From positions 310,001 through 374,000 of the forward strand of contig JADJMV010000006.1 of the NCBI GenBank assembly GCA_016709445.1: 64,000 nt of DNA, read 5' to 3'. Below the pieces are notes generated by a model that worked only from the letters and a program-made list of their open reading frames with translations, did not search any database and was not told the DNA's origin. A program made the translations under genes and the position numbers. This document shows, one piece after another, positions 49,765 through 59,822 of the stretch (position 1 is its first letter; every line of letters starts with the position of its first letter). The stretch comes from Phycisphaerales bacterium. Lineage in GTDB: Bacteria; Planctomycetota; Phycisphaerae; Phycisphaerales; UBA1924.

Positions 49765-51088
49765 TGAAGAGTCCGGTCGCGAGTTTGGGGTAGAAAAACG
49801 TCGACTTCTGCGGCATGAGTTCGTTGGCCCGGCTGATCTCGCGCACCGCGTCGAGCGGTGTGGGCCTGACGATCACCGCGATCTGGGCGAAGCCCGCCCC
49901 ACCCCCTGCGCCGGTCTCGTGACCACTTCCGATCTCCATCACTTCGGCAACCGAATGGGGGAACGCCCACTTGACCGGCTGCCCGCCGTTCAATTTGGGC
50001 TGGCAGATGCGCTCCACCAGAAGGTGTTGGATGATGGCGACGTCGAGGGTCCGCCAAGCCTCGGGCTTGTCGGGGAACTGATGCTTGAGTGGGTCGGGCT
50101 GCTGGGTGGTCGCGACGAAGCACCGACCGCTCGCGAAGTCGATGAGACCCAGAGCGTTGTGGCCGGGGCCTGCGTTGGCGTTGTGGATCGCATTCTCGAT
50201 CGCATCGGGGTTGGGTGTGACCTCGCGAACGACCAGGTCATGGGTGGCGACCTCGATGAACCGCTCGATCGAATAGTCCTTCATGCCGCCCAGGACTCGG
50301 TGCGTGGGGCCGATGACCAGGCCGGGGTCCGACATGCCGACTAGGACCATCATGCAGCGTCGGGCAGGGTGGTCGGGCTCGACCCGGGCCTGCCGCTCGA
50401 GGTGGGCAAGATAATTGAGGCCGGTCGTATAGCGGTGATGGCCGTCGGCGATAAAGACATCCTCGCCGGCGAGAGCATCGCTGTATGCGGCGATCGTCTC
50501 GGCATCCTCGACGCTCCAGACCTCGTGGCGGACGCCGTCAGGCGTCGTCGCTGTCATGTTGGCGGGCCGCGACATGAGGGCGCGCACGATGCCCGTCGCC
50601 CGCCCACCCTCGTCGGCGTGGAGTCCGAAGATCGGGCTGAGCTGGGTTCGGGTCGCGGTCATGAGGGCGAAGCGGTCCTCCTTCGGGCCGGAGAAGGTCT
50701 GCTCGTGAGGGAGAATCCCTCCCCCCTCGCGCGGGCCGAAGGGCAGGGTTTCGACCGTGCACGCCATGCCGCACCGCTGGTGCGTTCCGCCGGCGAACTC
50801 AAACGTCTGGCGATAGGCGAAGAGGGCGGGGCTCCCGCTTCGGCGGAGGACGCCCTCCGCCTCCCAATGCCCTAAAAGAGACGCGGCATCCTCGTACACC
50901 TGCTTGGGACCCAGTTCCTTCGGCGGGACGTGCGGGAGATCCACAGCCACGATGTTGTGCGCGTCCCGGGCCAGCATCGCGGCCTTGTCGTCGGCGTCGA
51001 GGACGTCGTAGGGCGGAGCAACCAGTGGGCTCACATCACCGGAACCACCCTGGTACTGCAGGGCCCGGAAGGGGTACACGCTCGGCAT
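49748..51088 (-). CDS. DUF1015 family protein
   Basis: The 446-residue product has the typical DUF1015 N-terminus (VYPFRALQYQ, LVAPPYDVLD) and the conserved HPHEQTFSGPKEDR-like block (here LPHEQTFSGPKEDR) and ADGHHRYTTGLNY near residue 214. The family is widespread, with similarity to SerC-linked genes in some genomes, but no confirmed activity. AAGGAG nine bases before the ATG at 51088 is a strong ribosome binding site. It is divergent from purQ. Confidence 0.9.
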   Translation of the reverse strand: MPSVYPFRALQYQGGSGDVSPLVAPPYDVLDADDKAAMLARDAHNIVAVDLPHVPPKELGPKQVYEDAASLLGHWEAEGVLRRSGSPALFAYRQTFEFAGGTHQRCGMACTVETLPFGPREGGGILPHEQTFSGPKEDRFALMTATRTQLSPIFGLHADEGGRATGIVRALMSRPANMTATTPDGVRHEVWSVEDAETIAAYSDALAGEDVFIADGHHRYTTGLNYLAHLERQARVEPDHPARRCMMVLVGMSDPGLVIGPTHRVLGGMKDYSIERFIEVATHDLVVREVTPNPDAIENAIHNANAGPGHNALGLIDFASGRCFVATTQQPDPLKHQFPDKPEAWRTLDVAIIQHLLVERICQPKLNGGQPVKWAFPHSVAEVMEIGSGHETGAGGGAGFAQIAVIVRPTPLDAVREISRANELMPQKSTFFYPKLATGLFINPLA

Positions 51089-51224
51089 GGATCGACTCCT
51101 TTCCGCCATTCTTCGCCGCCTTCCGCGGCCGGGAGACTCTATCCACACCGCGGAGGCGTTTGAGCGTGGGGGGCGCTCTCCGCCCGCCGTACGGGCGGAA
51201 CGGGCAGCCGCCCTACCCTCCGTC

Positions 51225-52102
51225 ATGCCCAACGCCTTGATACTCCGCGCCGCCGGGACGAACTGCGACCAGGAGATGCTCCGAGCATTCGAGCTCGCCG
51301 GAGCCCGGGCCGCCCTCGTCCACTTGGATGCCCTGATTGCCGAACCCCACCGGCTGGAGGGAGCCGATCTGATCGGATTCCCGGGGGGCTTCAGCTTTGG
51401 CGACGACATCGCGAGCGGGCGGATCTTCGCGATGAAGATCCGAGAGCGGCTGTACCCGGCGCTCCGGTCGGCCGCGGCTCGCGGCTGTCCGATGATCGGA
51501 GCATGCAACGGCTTCCAGGTGCTTGTCCAGGCGGGCCTCTTGCCCGGGCCGGAGGAGGGGACCTGGCCGGAGACAGCGCCGCCCCCGACGTTGGCCCTGA
51601 CCGACAACATCCGTGCGAGGTTCCGTGACGACTGGGTGGGCATGGAGGTGGTGGGGGATTCGGTTTGCGTGTGGACCCGGCACCTGAGGGAGGCTCTGGG
51701 TGCCTCGAGGTCGGCCGGCCGAGCGGACCACAATGTCGGCGGTCATTCCGGGCGGGTGGCGGCCGACGACGCGGCGACTCGGGAGGTCATGATGCTCCCT
51801 GTCGCTCACGGTGAGGGCCGTCTGGTTGCCCAGGACGCGTCGGTGCTCGACCGGCTCGAGGCGAAGGGGCAGGTCGCCCTGCGGTACCGCACGAATTCCA
51901 ACGGTTCCGAGCGAGATATCGCCGGGCTCTGCGATCCTACTGGCCGGATTTTCGGGCTGATGCCCCATCCGGAGCGGTATCTGGAATGGACGCGCCACCC
52001 ATTTGGACGCGTCTTCCGGCGGAAGTTCGACGCGGACCGACCCCGGGGCTGCTGGTCTTCCGGGCTGCGGTCGAGGCGGTGTCCGGCGTGGGCGCGGTCT
52101 GA
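51225..52102 (+). CDS. purQ: Phosphoribosylformylglycinamidine synthase glutaminase subunit (frameshifted in this sequence)
   Basis: PurQ supplies ammonia to PurL in the fourth step of purine synthesis. The product of about 292 residues has the class I glutamine amidotransferase triad: nucleophile Cys in IGACNGFQVLVQ and the His/Glu pair in MPHPER. FPGGFSFGDDI is the PurQ-specific oxyanion region. The apparent frame runs on for another 1.2 kb across an opposite-strand gene, which cannot be right. One missing base near 52030 explains it: shifting there gives RGPTPGLLVFRAAVEAVSGVG and a stop at 52102, just before the response regulator gene's end. A 7-bp inverted repeat (CCGCCCG/CGGGCGG, 51180-51198) lies just upstream of the ATG. 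Confidence 0.92.
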
Positions 52103-52115
52103 TCGATCCCGAGGG

Positions 52116-53153
52116 CTAGGCCGCGAGCAGGAGGTCGCGATCGCCGAAGCGTTGCCGGGTCTCGGCGAAGAGCCGCTCGTTCTGGAGGTACGCCCGGACG
52201 ATCGCCGGATCGAAGTGGATGCCGGACTGTTCGAGGATCATCTCGTGGGCGCGTTCGTGGGGGTAGGCCCCCTTGTAGACGCGGCGCGAGGTGAGCGCGT
52301 CGTACACATCCGCGATCGCGACGATCCGCCCGGCCAGCGGGATGTCGGACCCCGCGAGGCCGAGTGGGTAGCCGGTGCCGTCGAACTTCTCGTGGTGGGT
52401 CAGCGCGATCTCGCGAGCCATCCGGAGATAGCGCGCGTGGGGGTAGCGTTGGATCGCGGCTTCCAGCGTGCGGGCGCCGTGGAGGGTGTGCTCCTTCATG
52501 ATCTCGAACTCGCGGTCGGTCAGGCGATCGGGCTTGAGCAGCACCTCGTCGGGAATGGCGACTTTGCCGATGTCGTGGAGCGGGCTGGTCTGGTAGATCA
52601 GCTGCACGAACTCTCCATCGATGTGGTCGGCATGCTCGCCCGAGCGGCTCAGGCTGATCGCGAGGATCCGGGAGTACTCTCTGACGCGCTCGAGGTGTTC
52701 GCCGGTCTCCGGATCGCGGGACTCGGCGAGGCGGGCGAGCAGGAAAATCGTCAATTCTGCGGAGCCCAGGGTAAGAAGACGCTCGCCCACCCGGAGACGG
52801 ACCGCGATCTCTGCGGGGCGCAGGGGCTTGGAGACGAACTCATCGGCGCCCGCCTCGAGCCCGGCGAGGACGTCATCTGGGCGGTCGTGGCTGGTCAGCA
52901 TGATGACATAGATGTAGCGATCCCACCCCGTGGATCGGACCGCCCGGCAGAGTTCGACACCGCTGAGATGCGGCATCTCCCAGTCGCACACGACGAGCTG
53001 GATCGAACCCCGGCGCAGCTCGCCCAACGCCTCGCGTCCATCGGCGACACTCACGACGTCGTAGCCCGCCCGCGTGAGGGCCGCGCCGAGCATCTGCCGG
53101 GTCACGGTCTCGTCGTCGGCGATCAGGACGCGTCGCCTTGCCTCGTTAGACAC
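52116..53153 (-). CDS. Response regulator with HD-GYP phosphodiesterase domain
   Basis: The 345-residue product has an N-terminal receiver domain (acidic pair in LIADDE, phosphoacceptor Asp in VVCDWEMPHLSG, Lys in FVSKPL) and an HD-GYP domain (SPLHDIGKVAIPD, then THHEKFDGTGYPLGL). HD-GYP enzymes degrade cyclic di-GMP, so phosphorylation would lower this messenger. The start is a GTG that overlaps the upstream kinase gene's stop, coupling the two. The partner is almost certainly the hybrid kinase. Confidence 0.93.
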   Translation of the reverse strand: MSNEARRRVLIADDETVTRQMLGAALTRAGYDVVSVADGREALGELRRGSIQLVVCDWEMPHLSGVELCRAVRSTGWDRYIYVIMLTSHDRPDDVLAGLEAGADEFVSKPLRPAEIAVRLRVGERLLTLGSAELTIFLLARLAESRDPETGEHLERVREYSRILAISLSRSGEHADHIDGEFVQLIYQTSPLHDIGKVAIPDEVLLKPDRLTDREFEIMKEHTLHGARTLEAAIQRYPHARYLRMAREIALTHHEKFDGTGYPLGLAGSDIPLAGRIVAIADVYDALTSRRVYKGAYPHERAHEMILEQSGIHFDPAIVRAYLQNERLFAETRQRFGDRDLLLAA

Positions 53154-56100
53154 TGGTGTGCTCCTCAGCCTGCCGGGCAACGGGAGGGGTCGTCTGATGC
53201 ATCTGATCCATCGCACGCTCGAGCTCGACGCGGAGCTCGTCGAGTTCGTCGGAGGCGGATCGGAGGTCCCCGTTGCGGGCGGCCGCCTCGATCGAGGCAG
53301 CCGCGGTGCGCGTGCGCTCTGCGGTCATCATGCCGGCGGCGCCCTTGATGGCGTGCGCAGCGCCGGCCGCCGACGCGGCGTCGCCGGCCCGGAGCGCGGT
53401 CCGGAGGTTGTGGAGGTACCCCGGAGCGTGGGTCCCAAAGCTCTCGATGGTCGATGCAAGCATCCGGGTGTCGCCGTCGCAGCGGGCCAGTGCGGCGTCG
53501 GGGTCGAAGACGAGGCGTTCGGGCTCCGGGTCCGTGTGTCGCGGCTCCTGCAGGACTTCGCTCGCCCCTCGGACGGGGATGTGCCGCTCCAGCGCCTGCA
53601 GCAGGGTCCTGGGTTCGAGGGGCTTGCTCAGGTAGTCGTCCATCCCCGCTGCCAGGCAGCGATCCCGATCCCCTTGGATCGCGTTGGCCGTGAGCGCGAC
53701 GACCGTGAGGTGGCCCTCGCGTTGGCCGGTACGCTCGGACTCGCGCAGCGCTCTGACGACACCGAAACCGTCGAGCTCCGGCATCTGACAATCAAGGAGG
53801 AGCAGGTCGTACCGACGTCGCTCGAGCGCGGCGAGGGCCTCGACGCCGTCGCCGGCGACGTCGCACGCGTACCCGTGCCGGCGCAGCAATTCTGTGACGT
53901 AGAGCTGGTTGGTGGGCATATCCTCGGCGAGCAGCACCGTGCCCTTCACCCCTGCGGCGGGGGCAGGCAGCGCGTCGGCCTGCTGGTGTTCGTCCGGCGG
54001 TGCGACGGTGGCGCCGGGGGAGTCGCACAAGGCACGCACGAGCGCGTCGAGCAACTCGGAGGAACTCGGCGGCTTCCGGAGGACCTGCACGCGGCTCGGG
54101 TCGGCAAGGACCTCGGAAGGGAGTTCACGCTCGACCGGCAGGAGGACGACGAGCCTGGGAGCCAACGCACTGGCGCGGACGATCGCGGGGGTGTTCTGCT
54201 CGTGATCACCCTCGTCCACGGGTATGTCGAGGATGGCGGCATCAAACTCGGTCCCGGTCTTCCACGGGTGTGATTCTTCCCCATCGCTCGCGTCAAAGAA
54301 GCAGACCTGCATGCCCCAGCTGACCAGCTGCTCCCGGAGGATCTGGCGGCTGGCGTCGCTCCCGCCCGCCACGAGCAGGTTCAGCCCTCTGAGGTCCGGC
54401 GGGGCGAGCAGTTGGGCGGGTGGGCCGGCCGCTCGCACGAGGGTCGCGGTGAACCAGAAGGTGGAACCCTGGCCCGGCACGCTCTCCAGGCCGATCTCGC
54501 CCCCGAGTGCCTCGACAAGCCTTTTGCAGATGGCCAGGCCGAGTCCCGAACCGCCATACTTGCGGGTTGTCGAGCGATCAACCTGGGAGAACGATCTGAA
54601 CAAGCGCGGGATGCGGTCGGGCGGGATCCCGATGCCGGTATCAGTGATAGAGCAACGAATCGTCACGGACTTGTCGTCGCACGAATCGGTCACTGCTCGC
54701 AGCAGCACCTGTCCCTTCGAGGTGAACTTGATGGCGTTCGCAAGCAGGTTGACGATCACCTGACGGAGGCGGATTGTATCTCCGATCACCTTCGATCAGA
54801 GCGCCGGCTCCACGTAGTAGGTCACCTCGACGCCCTTGTGGTGGGCCCGGTGCGCCAGCATGGCCACGGTGTCGTCGATGCACTGGGTCAGCAGGAATTC
54901 GCGGGTCTCGAGCTCGAGTCCTCCCGCCTCGATCTTCGAGATGTCGAGGACATCGTTGATCAGTTCGAGCAGCGAGCGACCGCTGCTCGAGCAGGCATCC
55001 ACGAATCGGCGTTGGCGTTCATCGAGGTCGGTATCCCGGAGGAGTTCGGTCATGCCGATCACGCCGTTGAGCGGCGTGCGGAGCTCGTGACTCATCTTGG
55101 CCAGGAACTCGCTCTTGGCCCGATTGGCGTGTTCGGCAGTGTCGCGGGCTTCGATGAGCTGGCGTCTCGACGCCTCGAGCTCCGAGGTTCGCTCGACCAC
55201 CATCCGCTCGAGATGGTTCCGGTGGTCGAGCAACTCCCCGGTTATCCTCGTGAATGCTCGGGCCAGCGTGCCGACTTCGTCCCTGCCCTCACAAGGCAGC
55301 GCCGGCGGCGCACGGCCCCCGTCCCAGGCCTCGATCGCCGCGGTCGTCTCACGGATCGGACGGGTGAAGGAGCGGGCGATGCACCACGCCACGCCGAGCG
55401 CGATCGCCAGCAGGCCGACGCCACTCACGATCGCGCGCTGCAGCGCCCGCGTGGTGCCGGCAATCACGGTCGAGTAGTCATCCCCGACGACGAAGAGCAG
55501 GCCTCGGTCGGGGCCGCCGTAGGGCAGATCTTGCCGCTCGAACGCGAGACCCATCCGCGCCCCGTTGCCGGCACGGGTGACGAGCGTGCCCCGGAGGAGG
55601 TTCGCGGCGTTGGGGGAGGCGAGCGCCGGATAGTCCTCGTAGATCGTGTAGCGATGGCCGAGGTCGAAGCCGAACGCCTTCGACTGGTCGGGGCAATACA
55701 GGTAATCTCCGGTTTGGTTGGCAATGTAGAGCAGGCGGCCGGCGGCCACCTGGCGTGCGACCGCCGCGAAAGCGCTCGATGCGTCGAGATTGAGGACGAT
55801 GAGGCCCGCCACGCGCCCCCGCTCATCGTAGATCGGCGTGCCGGTGCGCACGACGGGCTTGTGGGGTGTCTCGACGGCGCCATGTTCCCGGTTCAGGTCG
55901 ATAGCCGAGACGTAGACCTGAGACTTGGGCAACGCGAGGATCTCTTGGAAGTAGCTCGTTTCCGACTTGTGCTGCAGCTGCTCGGGGGGGACGACCAGTG
56001 GGGCTGCGCCGGCCGAAGCGCGTTCCACTCGTACCAATTCCATCCCGTCGTCCGCTACCCCGACATATCGGGCTTGCAGCACGCCGTGGTCGGCGGAGAG

Positions 56101-56433
56101 CAATGATCGAAAGATGACGCCGAGGCGGTTTCGCCATTGCAGTTCGGTCGAGCCATCGGCGGGGTCGATGCCCCCGTTGGCCTTCGCACGCAGAATGCCC
56201 TGGATCGGGGGAACATCCGCCAGCGCCAGGGCAAGCTCTCCCGCGCCCTCGATCCGGCGCTCGAAGGCCGCGGACGCGAGCCGCGAGTCTTGCTCAAGGG
56301 CCGCCATCTCCCGGGAGACGAGTTCGCTGTGAAACTGCTCCGTCATCCACACCAGCGTGATGCAGCCGTGGACGGCGAGCAGCCCCATCGTGAGGACGAG
56401 CAACTTCCCGGTGATATCGAGACGGAGCCTCAT
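53146..56433 (-). CDS. Hybrid sensor histidine kinase interrupted by an in-frame TGA
   Basis: The product would be 1095 residues. It has an N-terminal membrane helix, a large extracytoplasmic sensor region (about residues 35-310, probably Cache-like), a second helix and HAMP-like segment. The histidine box is SEFLAKMSHELRTPL. The ATPase boxes are NLLANAIKFT, DTGIGIPP and GGSGLGLAICK. Two receiver-like regions follow (the second intact: LLLDCQMPELDG), then a C-terminal HPt motif, AAHAIKGAAGMM. Between the histidine domain and ATPase domain, at 54796-54798, a TGA stands in the same frame; the flanks read YYVEPAL and SKVIGDTIRLRQV. No frameshift is needed. Start is the ATG at 56433 with GGGAG upstream. 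It is coupled to the HD-GYP regulator. Confidence 0.88.
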
Positions 56434-56696
56434 GCGGAGCTCCCGTGTGTCTTCTGGTGTCGAACGGACGTCGGAGTGCCGGCCGCGTCTGAGCTCGGTC
56501 ATGCTCCCCCGGCGTCGCGGTCTTCGGCCAGTCGGATGCCCGCATGGACATCTCCCCGGTGTTCAGGATTGTGCCCGGACCGGTTGTCCCATTTGGGCGG
56601 CGTCTGGCAAGGTTCCGGGACGCGCAGTGAGGGGAACCGCCCGGGGGAAGTTGACAGCGGGAATCCACCCCCGCGCATCAGGTTCACAAATCGGGT

Positions 56697-56711
56697 CCGA
56701 GGCCCCCTCGG
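56697..56711 (-). terminator. Hairpin after the efflux operon
   Basis: CCGAGG/CCTCGG with a three-base loop stands immediately after the stop codon of the outer-membrane channel gene. There is no strong T-tract, so it may be a weak or factor-assisted terminator. The remaining gap up to the kinase gene start at 56433 shows no gene. Confidence 0.35.
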
Positions 56712-56712
56712 G

Positions 56713-58224
56713 CTATGAGCCGAACGCTCCGGCCTGGGAGGTGGCGTGGTCGAGCCCGAAGGCGCCCGGATCCACCGCTCCGCCCTCCCAACCTCCGCCC
56801 AAGGCCCGATACAGGCTGACCACATCCTCGGCCACGGCCGCCCGACTCTGCGCGACCGAGTCGGCAGAAGCAAACTCGGTGCGCTGCGCATCCAGAAGAT
56901 CGAGATAGTCGAGCACGCCGCTGCGGTACTGCTCGTCTGCGATGGATGCGGCCCGACTCGCGGCTTCGGAGGCGGCGACAAGGTGGTCCAGCCGCCGCTC
57001 CTCACGGGCCAGCCGAACCAGCGCGACCTCGACGTCCGAGAGCGCTTGCAGCACCACGCCCTCATACGCGGCCGCCGCTTGCTCTTGGCGAGCATTCTGG
57101 ACGGCGATGTTCGATCGGATCCGCCCGAAGTCCAGGATCGGCCAGCGAACTGCCGGCCCCACGGCCCAGAATCGGCTGTCCCCTGCGGGCAGATCGCCGA
57201 ACTCTTGGCTCTGCAGGCCGAACGAACCGGTGAGGCTGAACTTCGGGAATAAGTCGGCGGTGGCGACGCCGATCCGGGCAGTGGCCGCGGCGATGTGTCG
57301 CTCGGCGGCGCGGACGTCCGGTCGGCGGCGGAGTAGATCCGAAGGGATCCCCACGGCCAGAGCCTGGGGCGGCGTGGGGAGTGGGGCGGCGGGCGTGAGT
57401 TCGGCGTCCAGCGTTCCCGGTCGGGCGCCCGTGAGAACTTCCAGTCTTCGGATCGCGACCTGCACCGCGCTCTCGAGGTCGGGCACCCGGGCCTGCGCTT
57501 CCGCCGCCTGATTCTCGGCGCGGGCGAGGTCGAGCTCGTCGGCGACGCCGGCCTGGGCCTGCTCGCGAAGCGCCTCGACCGATTGAGCCCGGGACTCGGC
57601 GGTTTGTCGGGCGAGAGCCAGCCGCGTCTGCAACCCCCGGACCTGCAGGTAGCCGTCGGCGGCTTCCGCGACCACCGCGACGAGCGCGTCGCCGGCGTCA
57701 AAGGCGGCGGCCTCGAAGTCGGCGTCGGCGGCCTGCAGCGCGCGCCGGGTGCCACCGAACAGATCGACCTCCCAAGACGCGTCGATTCCCGCCTCGTACA
57801 GGTTGATCTCCTGGCCGGGCACGATGGCGCCCGGGGGCGAGCCCGAGCCACCCCCGCCGAGCCCCTTCAGAAAGCCGTTCTCGCTGAAGTGCGAGTTTGA
57901 GTAGGAGCCCGTGGCATCGACCTGCGGGTACAACGCGCCGGCAACCACGCCTCGCCGTGCTCGCGCCTCGCGGAGGCGCCCGATGGCGACCCGAAGGTCG
58001 GTGTTGGCGGTCGTTGCCCGGACGACGAGGGCGTCCAATTCTGGGTCCTTGAACGATTTCCACCACTCCGGCGCCGGCTCGCCGGTCATGGCGTTGGGCT
58101 CGATCCAGGCCTCGGGCGGGGCCGCCCGGGGTGGTCGGTATTCCGGACCCACGGTGCACGATGCAAGCCCCGCGGCGAGGACAAACGCGATGGAGAGCCG
58201 GGATAGATTGTGCGAAGCGTTCAT
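56713..58224 (-). CDS. Outer-membrane efflux channel lipoprotein (NodT/OprM family)
   Basis: The 503-residue product is a TolC-like outer-membrane factor that completes a tripartite pump. A lipoprotein signal ends LAAGLASC, followed by TVGPEYRPP, the usual NodT-family start. Two long Ala/Arg/Glu-rich helical repeats are present, with the conserved SWEVDLFGG, LLRRRPDVRAAE, LTGSFG and WPILDFG segments. The ATG overlaps the stop of the MFS pump gene by four bases (ATGA), so the operon is translated in a coupled way. Confidence 0.93.
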   Translation of the reverse strand: MNASHNLSRLSIAFVLAAGLASCTVGPEYRPPRAAPPEAWIEPNAMTGEPAPEWWKSFKDPELDALVVRATTANTDLRVAIGRLREARARRGVVAGALYPQVDATGSYSNSHFSENGFLKGLGGGGSGSPPGAIVPGQEINLYEAGIDASWEVDLFGGTRRALQAADADFEAAAFDAGDALVAVVAEAADGYLQVRGLQTRLALARQTAESRAQSVEALREQAQAGVADELDLARAENQAAEAQARVPDLESAVQVAIRRLEVLTGARPGTLDAELTPAAPLPTPPQALAVGIPSDLLRRRPDVRAAERHIAAATARIGVATADLFPKFSLTGSFGLQSQEFGDLPAGDSRFWAVGPAVRWPILDFGRIRSNIAVQNARQEQAAAAYEGVVLQALSDVEVALVRLAREERRLDHLVAASEAASRAASIADEQYRSGVLDYLDLLDAQRTEFASADSVAQSRAAVAEDVVSLYRALGGGWEGGAVDPGAFGLDHATSQAGAFGS

Positions 58225-59822
58225 TCGGCGACAAGCTCCACGTGGGCTCCGGCGCTGCGCCGGCGCATCAGCAGGACGACGGGAACGAGCAGAAGGAAGG
58301 CGATCGCAAGCACATGGAACTGGTCCATGTACGCAAGGAGGTGGGCCTGGGCCTCCGCCAGATTCGAAACGACCGCGTTGGCCGCCCGCTCGGCATGTAC
58401 CGCCCCGCCTCCGAGCGCCTCGAAGTGCCGGGAAAGCCCGTCGATGGCGTGGTTGTACTGCGGGTCATACGGCGAAAGGTCCCGGACCATCATCGAGCGG
58501 TGCCGCTGGGCGCCGGCGGAGAGCATCGCGGCGGTGATGCCGATCCCGACGCTCCCTCCGATATTCCGGGCGATGCTCATGAGGCTCGAAGCGCTGTTGC
58601 GCTCGTTGCCCGAGACGGTGGCGTACGCGATGGTGTTGATGGGCACGAAGATGAAGGCCAGACCGAGCCCCTGGATCGAGCGGGTGATCACGATGGTCTT
58701 GAAGTCGGTCTGGAGGGTGAGGCTGCCCATGAGCCACAGCGACCAGACGACGACGAGGATGCCGAAGAGCACCATCCATCTGGCGTCGACGCGGGCGACC
58801 ATGAAGCCCACGAGCGGCATGAGCACGGCGATCACCATGCCGCCCGGCGACAGCGCCAGCCCGCTCCACTCGGCGGTGTAGCCGAGCAGCGTCTGCATAA
58901 AGAGGGGGAGCAGGACGGTCGAGCCGAACAGGACCGCGCCGAAAATCAGCATGTGCAGGCACGACAGACCCAGGTTTCGATCGCGGAGCACGCGGAGATT
59001 GAGGATCGGCTGGCGGTGGTTGAACTCCCAGAGAATCCCCGCGAGCAGACTGAGCACGGCGAGCACGGCGGCGCCGGAGATGAACGGCGACGCGAACCAG
59101 TCGTACCGGTCGCCGAGGTCGAGCATCATCTGGAGCGAGCCCAGCCCGAGCGCCAGCAGACCGAGCCCAATGAAGTCGGCTCGCCACTTCCCGGGGCCGC
59201 GGCGGCGGATGAGGAAGGGCGGGTCGCTGATCAGGCGCGAACTGAGCGCGAGCGCCAGGAGGCCGACGGGGATGTTGATGAAGAAGATCCAACGCCAGCT
59301 GTAGTTGTCGGTGATCCAGCCGCCGAGCGTCGGGCCGATGACGGGCGCGACAACGACCGTCATGCCGTACACGGCCATGCCCATCCCCGCTGACGCGAGG
59401 GAAACGTATCGACGAGGATCGCCTGGGTGAGGGGCTGGAGCCCGCCGCCCCCAAGGCCCTGGAGCAGACGGAAGAAGACGAGCGCGCGAGGCTGGGGCGA
59501 GGCCGCAGAGGAGCGAACTGACCGCAAAGATCCCGACCGAGAGCAGGTAGTAGTTGCGCCGGCCGATGGTGCTGCTGAGCCACGCCGAGGCGGGGAGTAT
59601 GATGGCGTTGGCGACGAGATAACTCGTCAGCACCCAGGTGCTGTCGGTGACGCTGGCGCCGAGGTTGCCCGCGATGTGGGGCAGGGCGACGTTGGCGATG
59701 CTCGTATCGAGCACTTCCATGAACGTCGCGAGGGTGGCCACCACGGCGATGAGCCACGGGTTGTGCGGTGCGTGGAACTCCTCGCGGAAGACCGCCGCGT
59801 TGGGACGAGCAGCCCGACTCAT
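58221..59822 (-). CDS. DHA2-family MFS multidrug efflux pump, EmrB-like (locally garbled frame)
   Basis: The 533-residue product is a 14-helix drug:proton antiporter. Typical are FMEVLDTSIANVALPHIAG, DSTWVLTSYLVANAI and the motif-C type VVAPVIGPTLGGWI. About residues 108-142 read as nonsense in the open frame. Three missing single bases (in the runs at 59494-59497, 59481-59490 and 59395-59398) would give LVFFRLLQGLGGGGLQPLTQ and continue to VDTFPSRQR, the expected sequence of this loop. Because three losses restore the frame, the gene stays open. The start overlaps the membrane-fusion gene's stop (ATGA). Confidence 0.92.
   Translation of the reverse strand: MSRAARPNAAVFREEFHAPHNPWLIAVVATLATFMEVLDTSIANVALPHIAGNLGASVTDSTWVLTSYLVANAIILPASAWLSSTIGRRNYYLLSVGIFAVSSLLCGLAPASRARLLPSAPGPWGRRAPAPHPGDPRRYVSLASAGMGMAVYGMTVVVAPVIGPTLGGWITDNYSWRWIFFINIPVGLLALALSSRLISDPPFLIRRRGPGKWRADFIGLGLLALGLGSLQMMLDLGDRYDWFASPFISGAAVLAVLSLLAGILWEFNHRQPILNLRVLRDRNLGLSCLHMLIFGAVLFGSTVLLPLFMQTLLGYTAEWSGLALSPGGMVIAVLMPLVGFMVARVDARWMVLFGILVVVWSLWLMGSLTLQTDFKTIVITRSIQGLGLAFIFVPINTIAYATVSGNERNSASSLMSIARNIGGSVGIGITAAMLSAGAQRHRSMMVRDLSPYDPQYNHAIDGLSRHFEALGGGAVHAERAANAVVSNLAEAQAHLLAYMDQFHVLAIAFLLLVPVVLLMRRRSAGAHVELVAE

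Noticed and set aside
52103..53348. C-terminal extension of purQ by some 400 residues as a fusion protein
   Set aside because: The extension is antisense to the HD-GYP regulator, and a single base change near 52030 gives a normal PurQ end at 52102.
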